Source: Streptomyces alkaliterrae
Lineage (GTDB): Bacteria; Actinomycetota; Actinomycetes; Streptomycetales; Streptomycetaceae
Reading direction: 5' to 3'
NCBI RefSeq assembly: GCF_007097205.2
Contig: NZ_VJYK02000018.1
Location: 1-32,057 of the forward strand
DNA: 32,057 nucleotides
Each line of letters begins with the position of its first letter. Position 1 is the stretch's first letter. Positions 25,386 through 32,057 of the stretch are shown here, in pieces. A program made the translations under genes and the position numbers. Below the pieces are notes generated by a model. It was not told the origin of the DNA, did no database searches, and saw nothing but the letters and a program-made list of their open reading frames with translations.

Positions 25386-26363
25386 TCAGCCCACCATCTC
25401 CTCGGTGAGGCTGGACTCGGTGCCGGGGATCCCCAGATCGGCTGCGCGCTTGTCCGCCATCGCCAGCAGCCGCCGGATCCGGCCGGCGACCGCGTCCTTG
25501 GTCAGCGGCGGGTCGGCCAGCGCGCCCAGCTCCTCCAGCGACGCCTGCTTGTGCTCCATGCGCAGCCGCCCGGCCGCCGCCAGGTGCTCGGGCACCTCGT
25601 CGCCCAGGATCTCCAGTGCCCGCTGCACCCGGGCACCGGCCGCCACGGCCGCGCGGGCCGAGCGGCGCAGGTTGGCGTCGTCGAAGTTCGCCAGCCGGTT
25701 CGCCGTCGCCCGCACCTCCCGGCGCATCCGGCGCTCCTCCCAGGCCAGCACCGACTCGTGCGCGCCCAGCCTGGTCAGCAGCGCGCCGATGGCGTCGCCG
25801 TCCCGTACGACCACCCGGTCCACGCCGCGCACCTCGCGGGCCTTGGCGCCGATCTGGAGTCGGCGGGCCGCTCCCACCAGGGCCAGCGCCGCCTCAGGAC
25901 CGGGGCAGGTCACCTCAAGAGAGGAGGAGCGCCCCGGCTCGGTCAGCGAGCCGTGCGCCAGGAAGGCGCCGCGCCAGGCCGCCTCCGCGTCGCAGGTGGC
26001 CCCCGAGACCACCTGCGGCGGCAGGCCCCGGATCGGGCGGCCCCGGCCGTCGACGAGGCCCGTCTGACGGGCCAGCTGGTCACCGCCCGCGACCACCCGA
26101 ACGACGTACCTGCTGCCCCGGCGCAGCCCGCCCGGCGCCATCACGACCAGGTCCGAGTTGTGCCCGAAGATCTCCAGCACGTCCTTGCGGAGCCGGCGGG
26201 CCGCGATGCCGGTGTCCAGCTCGGCCTCGATCACGATGCGCCCGCTGACCAGGTGGAGCCCGCCCGCGAAGCGCAGGATGGAGGAGACCTCCGACTTCCG
26301 GCAGCAGGTACGGGTGACGGGTAGCCGGGAGATCTCGTCCTTCACCGCTGCCGTCATCGCCAT
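25386..26363 (-). CDS. whiA: WhiA, sporulation and division regulator
   Basis: This 325-residue protein is WhiA. It has an N-terminal LAGLIDADG-like domain without endonuclease activity ([51 protein letters not shown]) and a C-terminal helix-turn-helix ([31 protein letters not shown]). In Streptomyces it acts with WhiB to switch on division genes in aerial hyphae. ATG 26363 has GGAAGGAT at a good distance. A second ATG at 26357 would give the exact 4-bp overlap with the yvcK stop and matches the mycobacterial N-terminus, so either may be used. It ends the uvrC-rapZ-yvcK-whiA run. Confidence 0.97.
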   Translation of the reverse strand: MAMTAAVKDEISRLPVTRTCCRKSEVSSILRFAGGLHLVSGRIVIEAELDTGIAARRLRKDVLEIFGHNSDLVVMAPGGLRRGSRYVVRVVAGGDQLARQTGLVDGRGRPIRGLPPQVVSGATCDAEAAWRGAFLAHGSLTEPGRSSSLEVTCPGPEAALALVGAARRLQIGAKAREVRGVDRVVVRDGDAIGALLTRLGAHESVLAWEERRMRREVRATANRLANFDDANLRRSARAAVAAGARVQRALEILGDEVPEHLAAAGRLRMEHKQASLEELGALADPPLTKDAVAGRIRRLLAMADKRAADLGIPGTESSLTEEMVG

Positions 26364-27382
26364 GGGCCGATCCTTCCATGCATCCGAAAAATACGGTCGT
26401 ACGCGGCGGCCAGCAGCTCCGGATCGTGCCGCGGGGAGCCGTCGGGCGCGGCGACCGCCGCGAGTTCGACCGCCCCGCCGAGCAGCTCCGCGGCCTCCCG
26501 GCGCAGGCTTTCCGCGTCCGGCACCGCATCCTGGTCCGCCAGGACCACGTCGAAGGCGAGTTTAGGGGCGTGTCGGGCCAAAACCTCCAAATGACGCTGC
26601 GGGGAGAAGCCCTCGGTCTCGCCGGGTTGCGGCGCGAGGTTGAGGGACAGCACCTTCCGCGCCTTCGTCTCGCACAGTGCCTGGAGCAGTTCCGGCACCA
26701 GCAGGTGCGGGATCACCGAGGAGAACCAGGAGCCGGGGCCGACGACCACCCAGTCAGCGTCCAGCACCGCGGAGACCGCCTCCGGCACGGCCGGCGGGTC
26801 GCTCGGCACCAGGCGCACCTGCTGCACCTCGCCGGGCGTCAGCGCGACGGTCGCCTGGCCGCGCACGGTGGACAGCTCCTCGGGTCTGTCCGGATCGTGG
26901 CCGCGCACCTCGGCCTGGAGCTCGAGCGGGACGGCCGACATGGGCAGCACCCGGCCGTGCGCGCCGAGCAGCTTGCCGACCAGGTCGAGCGCGGCGACGT
27001 GGTCGCCCAGCTGCTCCCACAGCGCCACGATCAACAGGTTGCCCACCGCGTGGCCCTTGAGGTCGCCCTCGCCGGTGAATCGGTGCTGGACGACCTGCGC
27101 CCAGGTGCGGCCCCACTGGTCGTCCCCGCACAGCGCGGCCAGCGCCTTGCGCAGGTCGCCCGGCGGCAGCACGTCCAGCTCGTCCCGCAGCCGGCCGCTG
27201 GAGCCGCCGTCGTCGGCGACCGTCACCACGGCGGTGAGGTCACCGGTGATGCGGCGCAGCGCGGTCAGCGAGGCGGACAGCCCCATCCCGCCGCCCAGGG
27301 CGACCACCTTCGGCTGCCCCTTGCGGCCGGGTACGAGCTTGCGGCGGCGCAGCCGCAGCGTACGACCGGTCACCGAGCTCAT
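26354..27382 (-). CDS. yvcK: YvcK/GlmR-family uridylyl-sugar-binding protein (CofD-like fold)
   Basis: This 342-residue protein has the CofD/YvcK fold: [18 protein letters not shown] (27-43 region), [45 protein letters not shown] and [20 protein letters not shown]. Relatives in Bacillus and mycobacteria bind UDP-sugars, help direct carbon into cell-wall precursors and matter for growth on gluconeogenic carbon. The basic N-terminus [13 protein letters not shown] is a lineage-specific extension. ATG 27382 overlaps the rapZ stop (ATGA), and the gene overlaps whiA by 10 bp. The 2-phospholactate transferase role of CofD is unlikely in this setting. Confidence 0.94.
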   Translation of the reverse strand: MSSVTGRTLRLRRRKLVPGRKGQPKVVALGGGMGLSASLTALRRITGDLTAVVTVADDGGSSGRLRDELDVLPPGDLRKALAALCGDDQWGRTWAQVVQHRFTGEGDLKGHAVGNLLIVALWEQLGDHVAALDLVGKLLGAHGRVLPMSAVPLELQAEVRGHDPDRPEELSTVRGQATVALTPGEVQQVRLVPSDPPAVPEAVSAVLDADWVVVGPGSWFSSVIPHLLVPELLQALCETKARKVLSLNLAPQPGETEGFSPQRHLEVLARHAPKLAFDVVLADQDAVPDAESLRREAAELLGGAVELAAVAAPDGSPRHDPELLAAAYDRIFRMHGRIGPWR

Positions 27383-28308
27383 TCACGTCCCATGTCACGG
27401 TGGACCACGACGGTCTCCACGCCCTCGGCCGCGAGCCGCTTGCCGAGCCGTTCCGACATGGCGACGCTGCGGTGCTTGCCGCCGGTGCAGCCGACGGCGA
27501 TCGTCACGTAGCGCTTGCCCTCTCGGCGGTAGCCGGCGGCGATCAGCTGGAGCAGCTCGGTGTAGCGGTCGAGGAACTCCTTGGCGCCCGGCTGGTTGAA
27601 GACGTAGGCCGCGACCTCCTCACTCGTTCCGGTGAAGGGGCGCAGCTCGGGCACCCAATGCGGGTTGGGCAGGAAGCGGCAGTCGACGACGAGGTCGGCG
27701 TCGACCGGCAGGCCGTACTTGTAGCCGAACGACATCACCGTCGCCCGCAGCTCCGGTTCCTCGTCGCCGGCGAACTGTGCGTCCATCTTGGCGCGCAGCT
27801 CGTGCACGTTGAGGCTGGAGGTGTCGATCACCAGGTCGGCGTCGCCGCGCAGCTCGCGCAGCAGCTCCCGCTCGGCGGCGATGCCGTCGACGATGCGGCC
27901 GTCGCCCTGGAGCGGGTGCGGTCGGCGCACCGACTCGAAGCGGCGGACGAGGGCGTCGTCGGACGCCTCCAGGAAGACGATGCGGCGGGTGACCTTCTGC
28001 GCGGCCAGCCCGTTCAGCGACTCCCGCAGGCTGTCGAAGAAGCCGCGTCCGCGCACGTCCACCACGACGGCGATGCGCGCGACGTTCCCCTGGGAGCGGG
28101 CGCCCAGGTCGACCATGGTGGGGATGAGTGCCGGTGGCAGGTTGTCCACCACGAACCAGCCCAGGTCCTCCAGGCACTTGGCGGCGGTGCTGCGACCGGC
28201 GCCGGACATGCCGGAGATGATGACCAGCTCGGGAATGGTCCCGGTGCCGTTGCCCTCGGCGGGGCTGCTTGTACTCACCTGTGCCTCGTGCTGTTCGGTG
28301 TTGTCCAT
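27379..28308 (-). CDS. rapZ: RapZ/YvcJ-family nucleotide-binding protein
   Basis: This 309-residue P-loop protein has Walker A GMSGAGRST (33-41), the family motif WFVVDNLPPALIP (51-63), SFGYKYGLPVDADLVVDCRFLPNPHW (193-218) and the C-terminal GCTGGKHRSVAMSE (273-286). In E. coli RapZ senses glucosamine 6-phosphate and steers small-RNA decay; the Gram-positive homologue YvcJ is a GTPase/ATPase with an unsettled role. A Ser/Gly-rich stretch of about 25 residues precedes the P-loop. ATG 28308 has GGGGGA upstream. It lies 51 nt after uvrC and overlaps yvcK by 4 bp. Confidence 0.94.
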   Translation of the reverse strand: MDNTEQHEAQVSTSSPAEGNGTGTIPELVIISGMSGAGRSTAAKCLEDLGWFVVDNLPPALIPTMVDLGARSQGNVARIAVVVDVRGRGFFDSLRESLNGLAAQKVTRRIVFLEASDDALVRRFESVRRPHPLQGDGRIVDGIAAERELLRELRGDADLVIDTSSLNVHELRAKMDAQFAGDEEPELRATVMSFGYKYGLPVDADLVVDCRFLPNPHWVPELRPFTGTSEEVAAYVFNQPGAKEFLDRYTELLQLIAAGYRREGKRYVTIAVGCTGGKHRSVAMSERLGKRLAAEGVETVVVHRDMGRE

Positions 28309-28359
28309 GTGGTCCCCCGGTGGTGTGGCCGTGGCGGTGTGCCCACGGCTCGCTCTGTC

Positions 28360-30396
28360 TCAATCATCCTCGATGATCTCGCCGGTGGCCGTGTTCACCG
28401 CGGGCGCCGAGCCGGTGGCGGCGGCGCCGGCGAGGGCGGCCGCCACCGTCTCGGCGGTCCTGCGGCCGATGCCGGGCACCTCGCACAGCTCCTCGACCGT
28501 CGCGGCGCGCAGCCGCTTCACCGAGCCGAAGTGCTTGATCAGCGCCTGCCGGCGGGTCTCCCCCAGGCCCGGCACCGCGTCCAGCGGGCCCGATCTGAGC
28601 GCCTTGGCGCGCTTGCCGCGCTGGTAGCGGAGGGCGAACCGGTGCGCCTCGTCGCGTACCCGCTGGAGCATGTACAGGCCCTCGCTGGTGCGGGGCAGGA
28701 CCACCGGGTCGGGGTCGTCGGGCAGCCAGACCTCCTCCAGCCGTTTGGCCAGGCCGCAGACGGCGACGTCGTCGATGCCCAGCTCGTCGAGGGCGGCGCG
28801 GGCGGCGGCGACCTGCGGTCGGCCGCCGTCGACGACGAGGAGCTGCGGCGGGTAGGCGAACCGCTTGGGCCGGCCGTCGGTGCCGCGCGGGCCGGCGTCG
28901 GCCGCCTCGGCGTCCGGAGCGGCGTCCGGCGCGGCGTCCGGTTCTTCCGCGTCCTGCGCGGCGTCCGGTTCGGGTTCGACCCACTCACCGGTGCGCTGCT
29001 TCTCCCGCAGGTAGCGGCGGAAGCGGCGGCCCACCACCTCGTTCATCGCCCGGACGTCGTCCTGTCCCTCGAACGAGCGGATCTGGAAGCGCCGGTACTC
29101 GCTCTTGCGCGGCAGCCCGTCCTCGAAGACCACCATCGACGCCACCACGTCCTCCCCCTGGAGGTGGGAGACGTCGAAGCACTCGATGCGCAGCGGCACG
29201 GAGTCCAGGTCGAGCGCCTCGGCGATCTCCTCCAGGGCCCGGGAGCGGGTGGTCAGATCGGAGGCGCGCTTGGTCTTGTGGAGGTTGAGCGTCTGTTCGG
29301 CGTTGCGCCGGACGGTGTCCATGAGGTCGCGCTTGTCGCCGCGCTGCGGGACGCGCAGGTCGACGCGGGCACCGCGCAGTCCGGTCAGCCACTCGGTCAG
29401 CGGCTCGGCGGGGTCGGGCAGCGCGGGCACCAGGACCTCGCGGGGAATCGCCTCGCCGCGCTCCTCGCCGTAGAGCTGCTGGAGCGCGTGTTCGACGAGC
29501 TCGCCGGTGCCGATGGCCTCCACCTTGTCGGTGACCCAGCCGCGCTGGCCCCGGATGCGGCCGCCGCGCACGTGGAAGATCTGTACCGCGGCCTCCAGTT
29601 CGTCCTCGGCGAGCGCGACCACGTCGGCGTCGGTGGCGTCGCCGAGCACCACGGCGTTCTTCTCCATCGCGCGGCGCAGCGCCTGTATGTCGTCGCGCAG
29701 CCGGGCGGCGCGCTCGTACTCCAGGTCCTCTGCCGCCCGCTGCATCTCCTTCTCCAGCCGGCGGAGGTGGGCGGTGGTGCGGCCGGCCATGAAGTCGCAG
29801 AACTCCTCGGCGAGTTCGCGGTGTTCCTCGGCGGAGACGCGGCCGACGCAGGGCGCCGAGCACTTGCCGATGTAGCCGAGCAGGCAGGGCCGGCCGATCT
29901 GCGCGGAGCGCTTGAACACCCCGGCCGAGCAGGTGCGGACGGGGAAGACGCGCAGCAGCAGGTCGACCGTCTCGCGGATCGCCCAGGCGTGACCGTACGG
30001 CCCGAAGTAGCGCACGCCCTTCCGCTTGGCGCCGCGCATCACCTGGGCTCTCGGGAACTCCTCGTTCATCGTGACGGCGAGGTACGGATAGCTCTTGTCG
30101 TCCCGGTACTTGACGTTGAACCGGGGGTCGAACTCCTTGATCCAGGTGTACTCCAGCTGCAGCGCCTCCACCTCGGTGGACACCACGGTCCAGTCCACCG
30201 AGGCGGCGGTGGTGACCATGGTGCGGGTGCGCGGGTGGAGGTTGGAGAGGTCCTGGAAGTAGGAGGACAGGCGCGGTCGAAGGCTCTTGGCCTTGCCGAC
30301 GTAGATCACCCGCTGGTGCTCGTCGCGGAAGCGGTAGACCCCCGGGGAATCGGGGATCTGCCCCGGCCTGGGACGGTAGCTGGAGGGGTCTGCCAT
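28360..30396 (-). CDS. uvrC: Excinuclease ABC subunit C
   Basis: This 678-residue UvrC makes both cuts in nucleotide excision repair with UvrAB. The order is: GIY-YIG nuclease (about 16-95, [27 protein letters not shown]); a four-cysteine cluster C156, C171, C179, C183; the UVR motif binding UvrB (about 211-246); and an RNase H-like nuclease with D408 (ECFDVSH) and D523 (VVDGG). C-terminal helix-hairpin-helix repeats follow ([34 protein letters not shown]). An acidic Asp/Ala/Pro insertion at about 473-510 splits the nuclease domain. ATG 30396 is preceded by TAGGGT ending 7 nt upstream, with no ribosome site, so it is probably leaderless. Confidence 0.97.
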   Translation of the reverse strand: MADPSSYRPRPGQIPDSPGVYRFRDEHQRVIYVGKAKSLRPRLSSYFQDLSNLHPRTRTMVTTAASVDWTVVSTEVEALQLEYTWIKEFDPRFNVKYRDDKSYPYLAVTMNEEFPRAQVMRGAKRKGVRYFGPYGHAWAIRETVDLLLRVFPVRTCSAGVFKRSAQIGRPCLLGYIGKCSAPCVGRVSAEEHRELAEEFCDFMAGRTTAHLRRLEKEMQRAAEDLEYERAARLRDDIQALRRAMEKNAVVLGDATDADVVALAEDELEAAVQIFHVRGGRIRGQRGWVTDKVEAIGTGELVEHALQQLYGEERGEAIPREVLVPALPDPAEPLTEWLTGLRGARVDLRVPQRGDKRDLMDTVRRNAEQTLNLHKTKRASDLTTRSRALEEIAEALDLDSVPLRIECFDVSHLQGEDVVASMVVFEDGLPRKSEYRRFQIRSFEGQDDVRAMNEVVGRRFRRYLREKQRTGEWVEPEPDAAQDAEEPDAAPDAAPDAEAADAGPRGTDGRPKRFAYPPQLLVVDGGRPQVAAARAALDELGIDDVAVCGLAKRLEEVWLPDDPDPVVLPRTSEGLYMLQRVRDEAHRFALRYQRGKRAKALRSGPLDAVPGLGETRRQALIKHFGSVKRLRAATVEELCEVPGIGRRTAETVAAALAGAAATGSAPAVNTATGEIIEDD
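28907..28971. repeat. Degenerate GCGTCCGG repeats within uvrC
   Basis: Copies of GCGTCCGG occur in tandem-like order at about 28910-28917, 28922-28929, 28934-28941 and 28961-28968, encoding the PDAAPDA-rich acidic insertion in UvrC. Such repeats tend to change length between strains. Confidence 0.65.
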
Positions 30397-30403
30397 GTCC
30401 CAC

Positions 30404-30409
30404 ACCCTA
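30404..30409 (-). promoter_or_regulatory. -10 box of a predicted leaderless promoter for uvrC
   Basis: The minus strand reads TAGGGT, then GTGGGAC, then ATG. The box ends 7 nt before the start codon, and no Shine-Dalgarno sequence is present. Confidence 0.45.
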
Positions 30410-30434
30410 CGACCCGGCACCGACAGGACGCCGC

Positions 30435-30464
30435 CCCCGCCGTCGGGTATCGGCCGCGGCGGGG
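30435..30464 (-). terminator. Terminator after the MBL-fold hydrolase gene
   Basis: CCCCGCCG (30435-30442) and CGGCGGGG (30457-30464) form an 8-bp stem with further pairing in the 14-nt loop. It begins 29 bp beyond the stop codon and just before the uvrC promoter. Confidence 0.6.
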
Positions 30465-30493
30465 TGGCCCGTCCGCCAGGGGCTCGCCGGGTC

Positions 30494-31150
30494 TCACCAG
30501 CCGCGTTCGCGCCACTCCGGCAGGTGGGGGCGCTCGGCGCCGAGGCTGGTGTCGTCGCCGTGTCCGGGGTAGACCCAGGTCTCGTCCGGGAGCCGGCCGA
30601 ACAGCTTGGTCTCGACGTCGTGCAGCAGGGAGTTGAAGTTGTCGGCGTCGCCCCAGGTGTTCCCGACGCCGCCGGGGAAGAGGCTGTCGCCGGTGAAGGC
30701 GTGGGGGTGGCCGTGCGGGTCGTCGTAGACGAGGGCGACGGAGCCGGGGGTGTGGCCGACCAGATGCCGGACGGTCAGCTCGCACCTGCCCACGGTGACC
30801 GTGTCGCCGTCGTCCAGCAGCACGTCGGTGGGCACCGGGATGCCCTCCGCGTCGTGGCGGCCGGCGTGGGTGCGGGCGCCGGTCGCCGCGACCACCTCGG
30901 CCAGCGCCTGCCAGTGGTCGCCGTGGCGGTGGGTGGTGACGACCTTGGCGATGCCGTCGGCGCCGATGAGGTTCAGCAGGGTCCGCGGTTCGGCGGCGGC
31001 GTCGATGAGGAGCTGCTCGTCGGTCTCCCGGCAGCGCAGCAGGTAGGCGTTGTTGTTCATCGCGCCGACGGCGACCTTGGAGATCAGCAGGTCGGCCAGT
31101 TCGTGGACCTCGGCCGGGCCGCCGACCTCGACCTTTCCGGTGTAGGGCAT
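30494..31150 (-). CDS. Metallo-beta-lactamase-fold hydrolase (glyoxalase II-like)
   Basis: This 218-residue protein has a complete two-metal site: H74, H76, D78 and H79 (THRHGDHW), H133 (LVGHTPGS), D155 (FTGDSLFPG) and H197 (VYPGHGDDT). This set is shared by hydroxyacylglutathione hydrolase-like thioesterases. ATG 31150 has AGAAAGG upstream; the longer open frame runs into the next gene. Actinobacteria use mycothiol rather than glutathione, and the gene beside it belongs to a family with mycothiol-dependent members, so a mycothiol thioester is a fair guess for the substrate. That remains inference; the fold covers many reactions. Confidence 0.92.
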   Translation of the reverse strand: MPYTGKVEVGGPAEVHELADLLISKVAVGAMNNNAYLLRCRETDEQLLIDAAAEPRTLLNLIGADGIAKVVTTHRHGDHWQALAEVVAATGARTHAGRHDAEGIPVPTDVLLDDGDTVTVGRCELTVRHLVGHTPGSVALVYDDPHGHPHAFTGDSLFPGGVGNTWGDADNFNSLLHDVETKLFGRLPDETWVYPGHGDDTSLGAERPHLPEWRERGW

Positions 31151-31227
31151 GGTGCGCCTTTCTCTGCTCGGTACGGCGGGGCCGCTGCTCGGGGCGACGT
31201 GGCCCACTGTGTCGGACGCCCGCTCTC

Positions 31228-31944
31228 TCAGAGCGGAGGCAGGGCGGGCAGCGACGCGTCGGCCGTGAGCCCGCTGCCGGGGGTGCGGCCGGACAGCCAG
31301 CCGACCAGTGCACCGGGGGTGCCGACGACGATCCGGCGGGCGACGCCGGCGGCCGGTTCGGCGCCGGTCGTCCAGCTGCGTCCGTCCTCCGCGCGCAGCT
31401 GGAGCGCGGGCACGTCGGCACGGCCGGAGAAGCGCCTGGCCAGGTACTCCACGGCGCGGTCGGTGAAGGCGCCGGGCAGCTGGTCGACGGAGTAGCCGAC
31501 GCCGAGGTCGACGTGGTGGAGCTCGACCTCGACGAGCCTGCGGAAGGGGATCGCGGAGGCGGAGTCGGTGACGCCGTTGCGCAGCTCGACGGTGGCCCCC
31601 CACTGCTCGGTGGTGAGGGCGTCCATGACCGACTCCAGCCGGTCGGCGCCGGCCCGCAGGTCGGCGAGCTGTTCCGCGGCACCGCGAGACGCGCCGGCGT
31701 TGATGTCGGCCTCCCTGGCCTCGCCGCTGGCGTACATGGACCGGCCCTGGAGGACGTTGACCAGCGCGTCGGCGTTCCGCGAGAGGTGGGTGAGGAGGTG
31801 TCCGCGGGTCCAGCCGGGCAGCAGCGACGGTTCGGCGACGGCCTTGTCGTCCAGCTTCCCGACGGCGGCCAGCAGCCGGTCGGTGGCCTCCCTGAGTACA
31901 CGCGTCTCGGCGCGGGCTTCCGGGTGGGCGGAGGAATCCATCAT
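31228..31944 (-). CDS. DinB/MDMPI-family enzyme (maleylpyruvate isomerase-like, probably mycothiol-dependent)
   Basis: This 238-residue protein has a DinB-type four-helix domain with metal ligands H49 or H53 (GWTRGHLLTHLSRNADAL), E139 and H143 (LVEVELHHVDLG), plus a C-terminal domain of about 80 residues as in mycothiol-dependent maleylpyruvate isomerase. Family members use a metal and mycothiol in isomerisation, S-transfer or detoxification. No gentisate-pathway gene is nearby, so the substrate is open. The first of two adjacent ATG codons (31944) is chosen because a TAGCGT box ends 6 nt before it, giving a leaderless message. It is followed 77 nt later by the MBL-fold hydrolase, probably co-transcribed. 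Confidence 0.9.
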   Translation of the reverse strand: MMDSSAHPEARAETRVLREATDRLLAAVGKLDDKAVAEPSLLPGWTRGHLLTHLSRNADALVNVLQGRSMYASGEAREADINAGASRGAAEQLADLRAGADRLESVMDALTTEQWGATVELRNGVTDSASAIPFRRLVEVELHHVDLGVGYSVDQLPGAFTDRAVEYLARRFSGRADVPALQLRAEDGRSWTTGAEPAAGVARRIVVGTPGALVGWLSGRTPGSGLTADASLPALPPL

Positions 31945-32057
31945 GATCCAACGCTATCCCCGCCACACGTTCGGGTGAAGTGGGAAGCTCTGGGCGGTAA
32001 ATCGAATGTACGTGCTATACGCTCGTGGGAGCACCACCACCGCACCACCCTCCGTAC
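31945..32057. promoter_or_regulatory. Intergenic region, probably a divergent promoter; LexA-like site
   Basis: No gene starts in these 113 bases. Minus-strand TAGCGT (31956-31951) serves the MDMPI-like gene. On the plus strand TACGCT (32018-32023) is a possible -10 for a gene beyond the window, which by recalled gene order in Streptomyces could be uvrA. GAAT-GTAC-GTGC at 32004-32015 differs at two bases from the actinobacterial LexA pattern GAAC-N4-GTTC. All of this is tentative. Confidence 0.35.

Noticed and set aside
27400..30636. Plus-strand open frame of 1078 codons antisense to rapZ and uvrC
   Set aside because: Shadow frame with no recognisable motif; long stop-free antisense frames are expected at this GC content.

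Overview
The window reads as chromosomal DNA of a high-GC actinomycete, almost certainly a Streptomyces. The grounds are very high G+C, strong third-position GC bias that creates long antisense shadow ORFs, many GTG starts and one TTG start, and actinobacterial markers: RbpA, WhiA, OpcA, a mycothiol-type DinB-like enzyme, a SufR-led suf operon and TANNNT-type -10 boxes. No tRNA, rRNA, CRISPR array, IS element, phage gene or origin is visible. It is a core-chromosome region with 30 coding genes, the first of which is cut by the window edge.

Layout. 1-756 (minus): an SMR multidrug efflux gene followed by its TetR-type regulator (cut by the window start), with an unusual array of palindromic half-sites over the promoter. 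878-7653 (minus): the iron-sulfur assembly operon sufR-sufB-sufD-Rieske ferredoxin-sufC-sufS-sufU-sufT, mostly joined by stop/start overlaps. 7814-9546 (plus): an ABC-2 type exporter pair, divergent from sufR. 9629-16340 (minus): the pentose-phosphate operon tkt-tal-zwf-opcA-pgl. 16692-19199: heme-A genes ctaB (plus) and ctaA/cox15 (minus), with an unrecognised 118-residue gene between them. 19287-21413 (minus): pgi and rbpA. 21607-26363 (minus): whiA-gap-pgk-tpiA-secG. 26354-30396 (minus): uvrC-rapZ-yvcK, running into whiA. 30494-31944 (minus): a metallo-beta-lactamase-fold hydrolase and a DinB/MDMPI-family enzyme. The last 113 bases are an upstream region, probably shared with a divergent gene beyond the window.

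How the genes work together. Glycolysis (pgi, tpiA, gap, pgk) and the pentose-phosphate pathway (zwf, opcA, pgl, tal, tkt) lie together and supply NADPH and precursors. The suf operon supplies clusters, including the one predicted in UvrC from its four cysteines. YvcK, RapZ and WhiA form the conserved actinobacterial/firmicute set linking nucleotide-sugar or carbon status with division. CtaA and CtaB make heme A for the aa3 oxidase.

The most useful observations are regulatory and structural. (1) At least six genes have a TANNNT box ending 6-7 nt before the start codon, which predicts leaderless mRNAs. (2) Two overlapping perfect palindromes cover the SMR promoter. (3) A CAAC-N6-GTTG SufR-type operator sits on the sufR start codon, with further palindromes upstream. 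(4) The block pgl-opcA-zwf-tal-tkt-ctaB-cox15 appears inverted relative to the order I recall for S. coelicolor and M. tuberculosis. I did not find a clearly new multi-gene defence or biosynthetic system; this is largely ordinary core genome.
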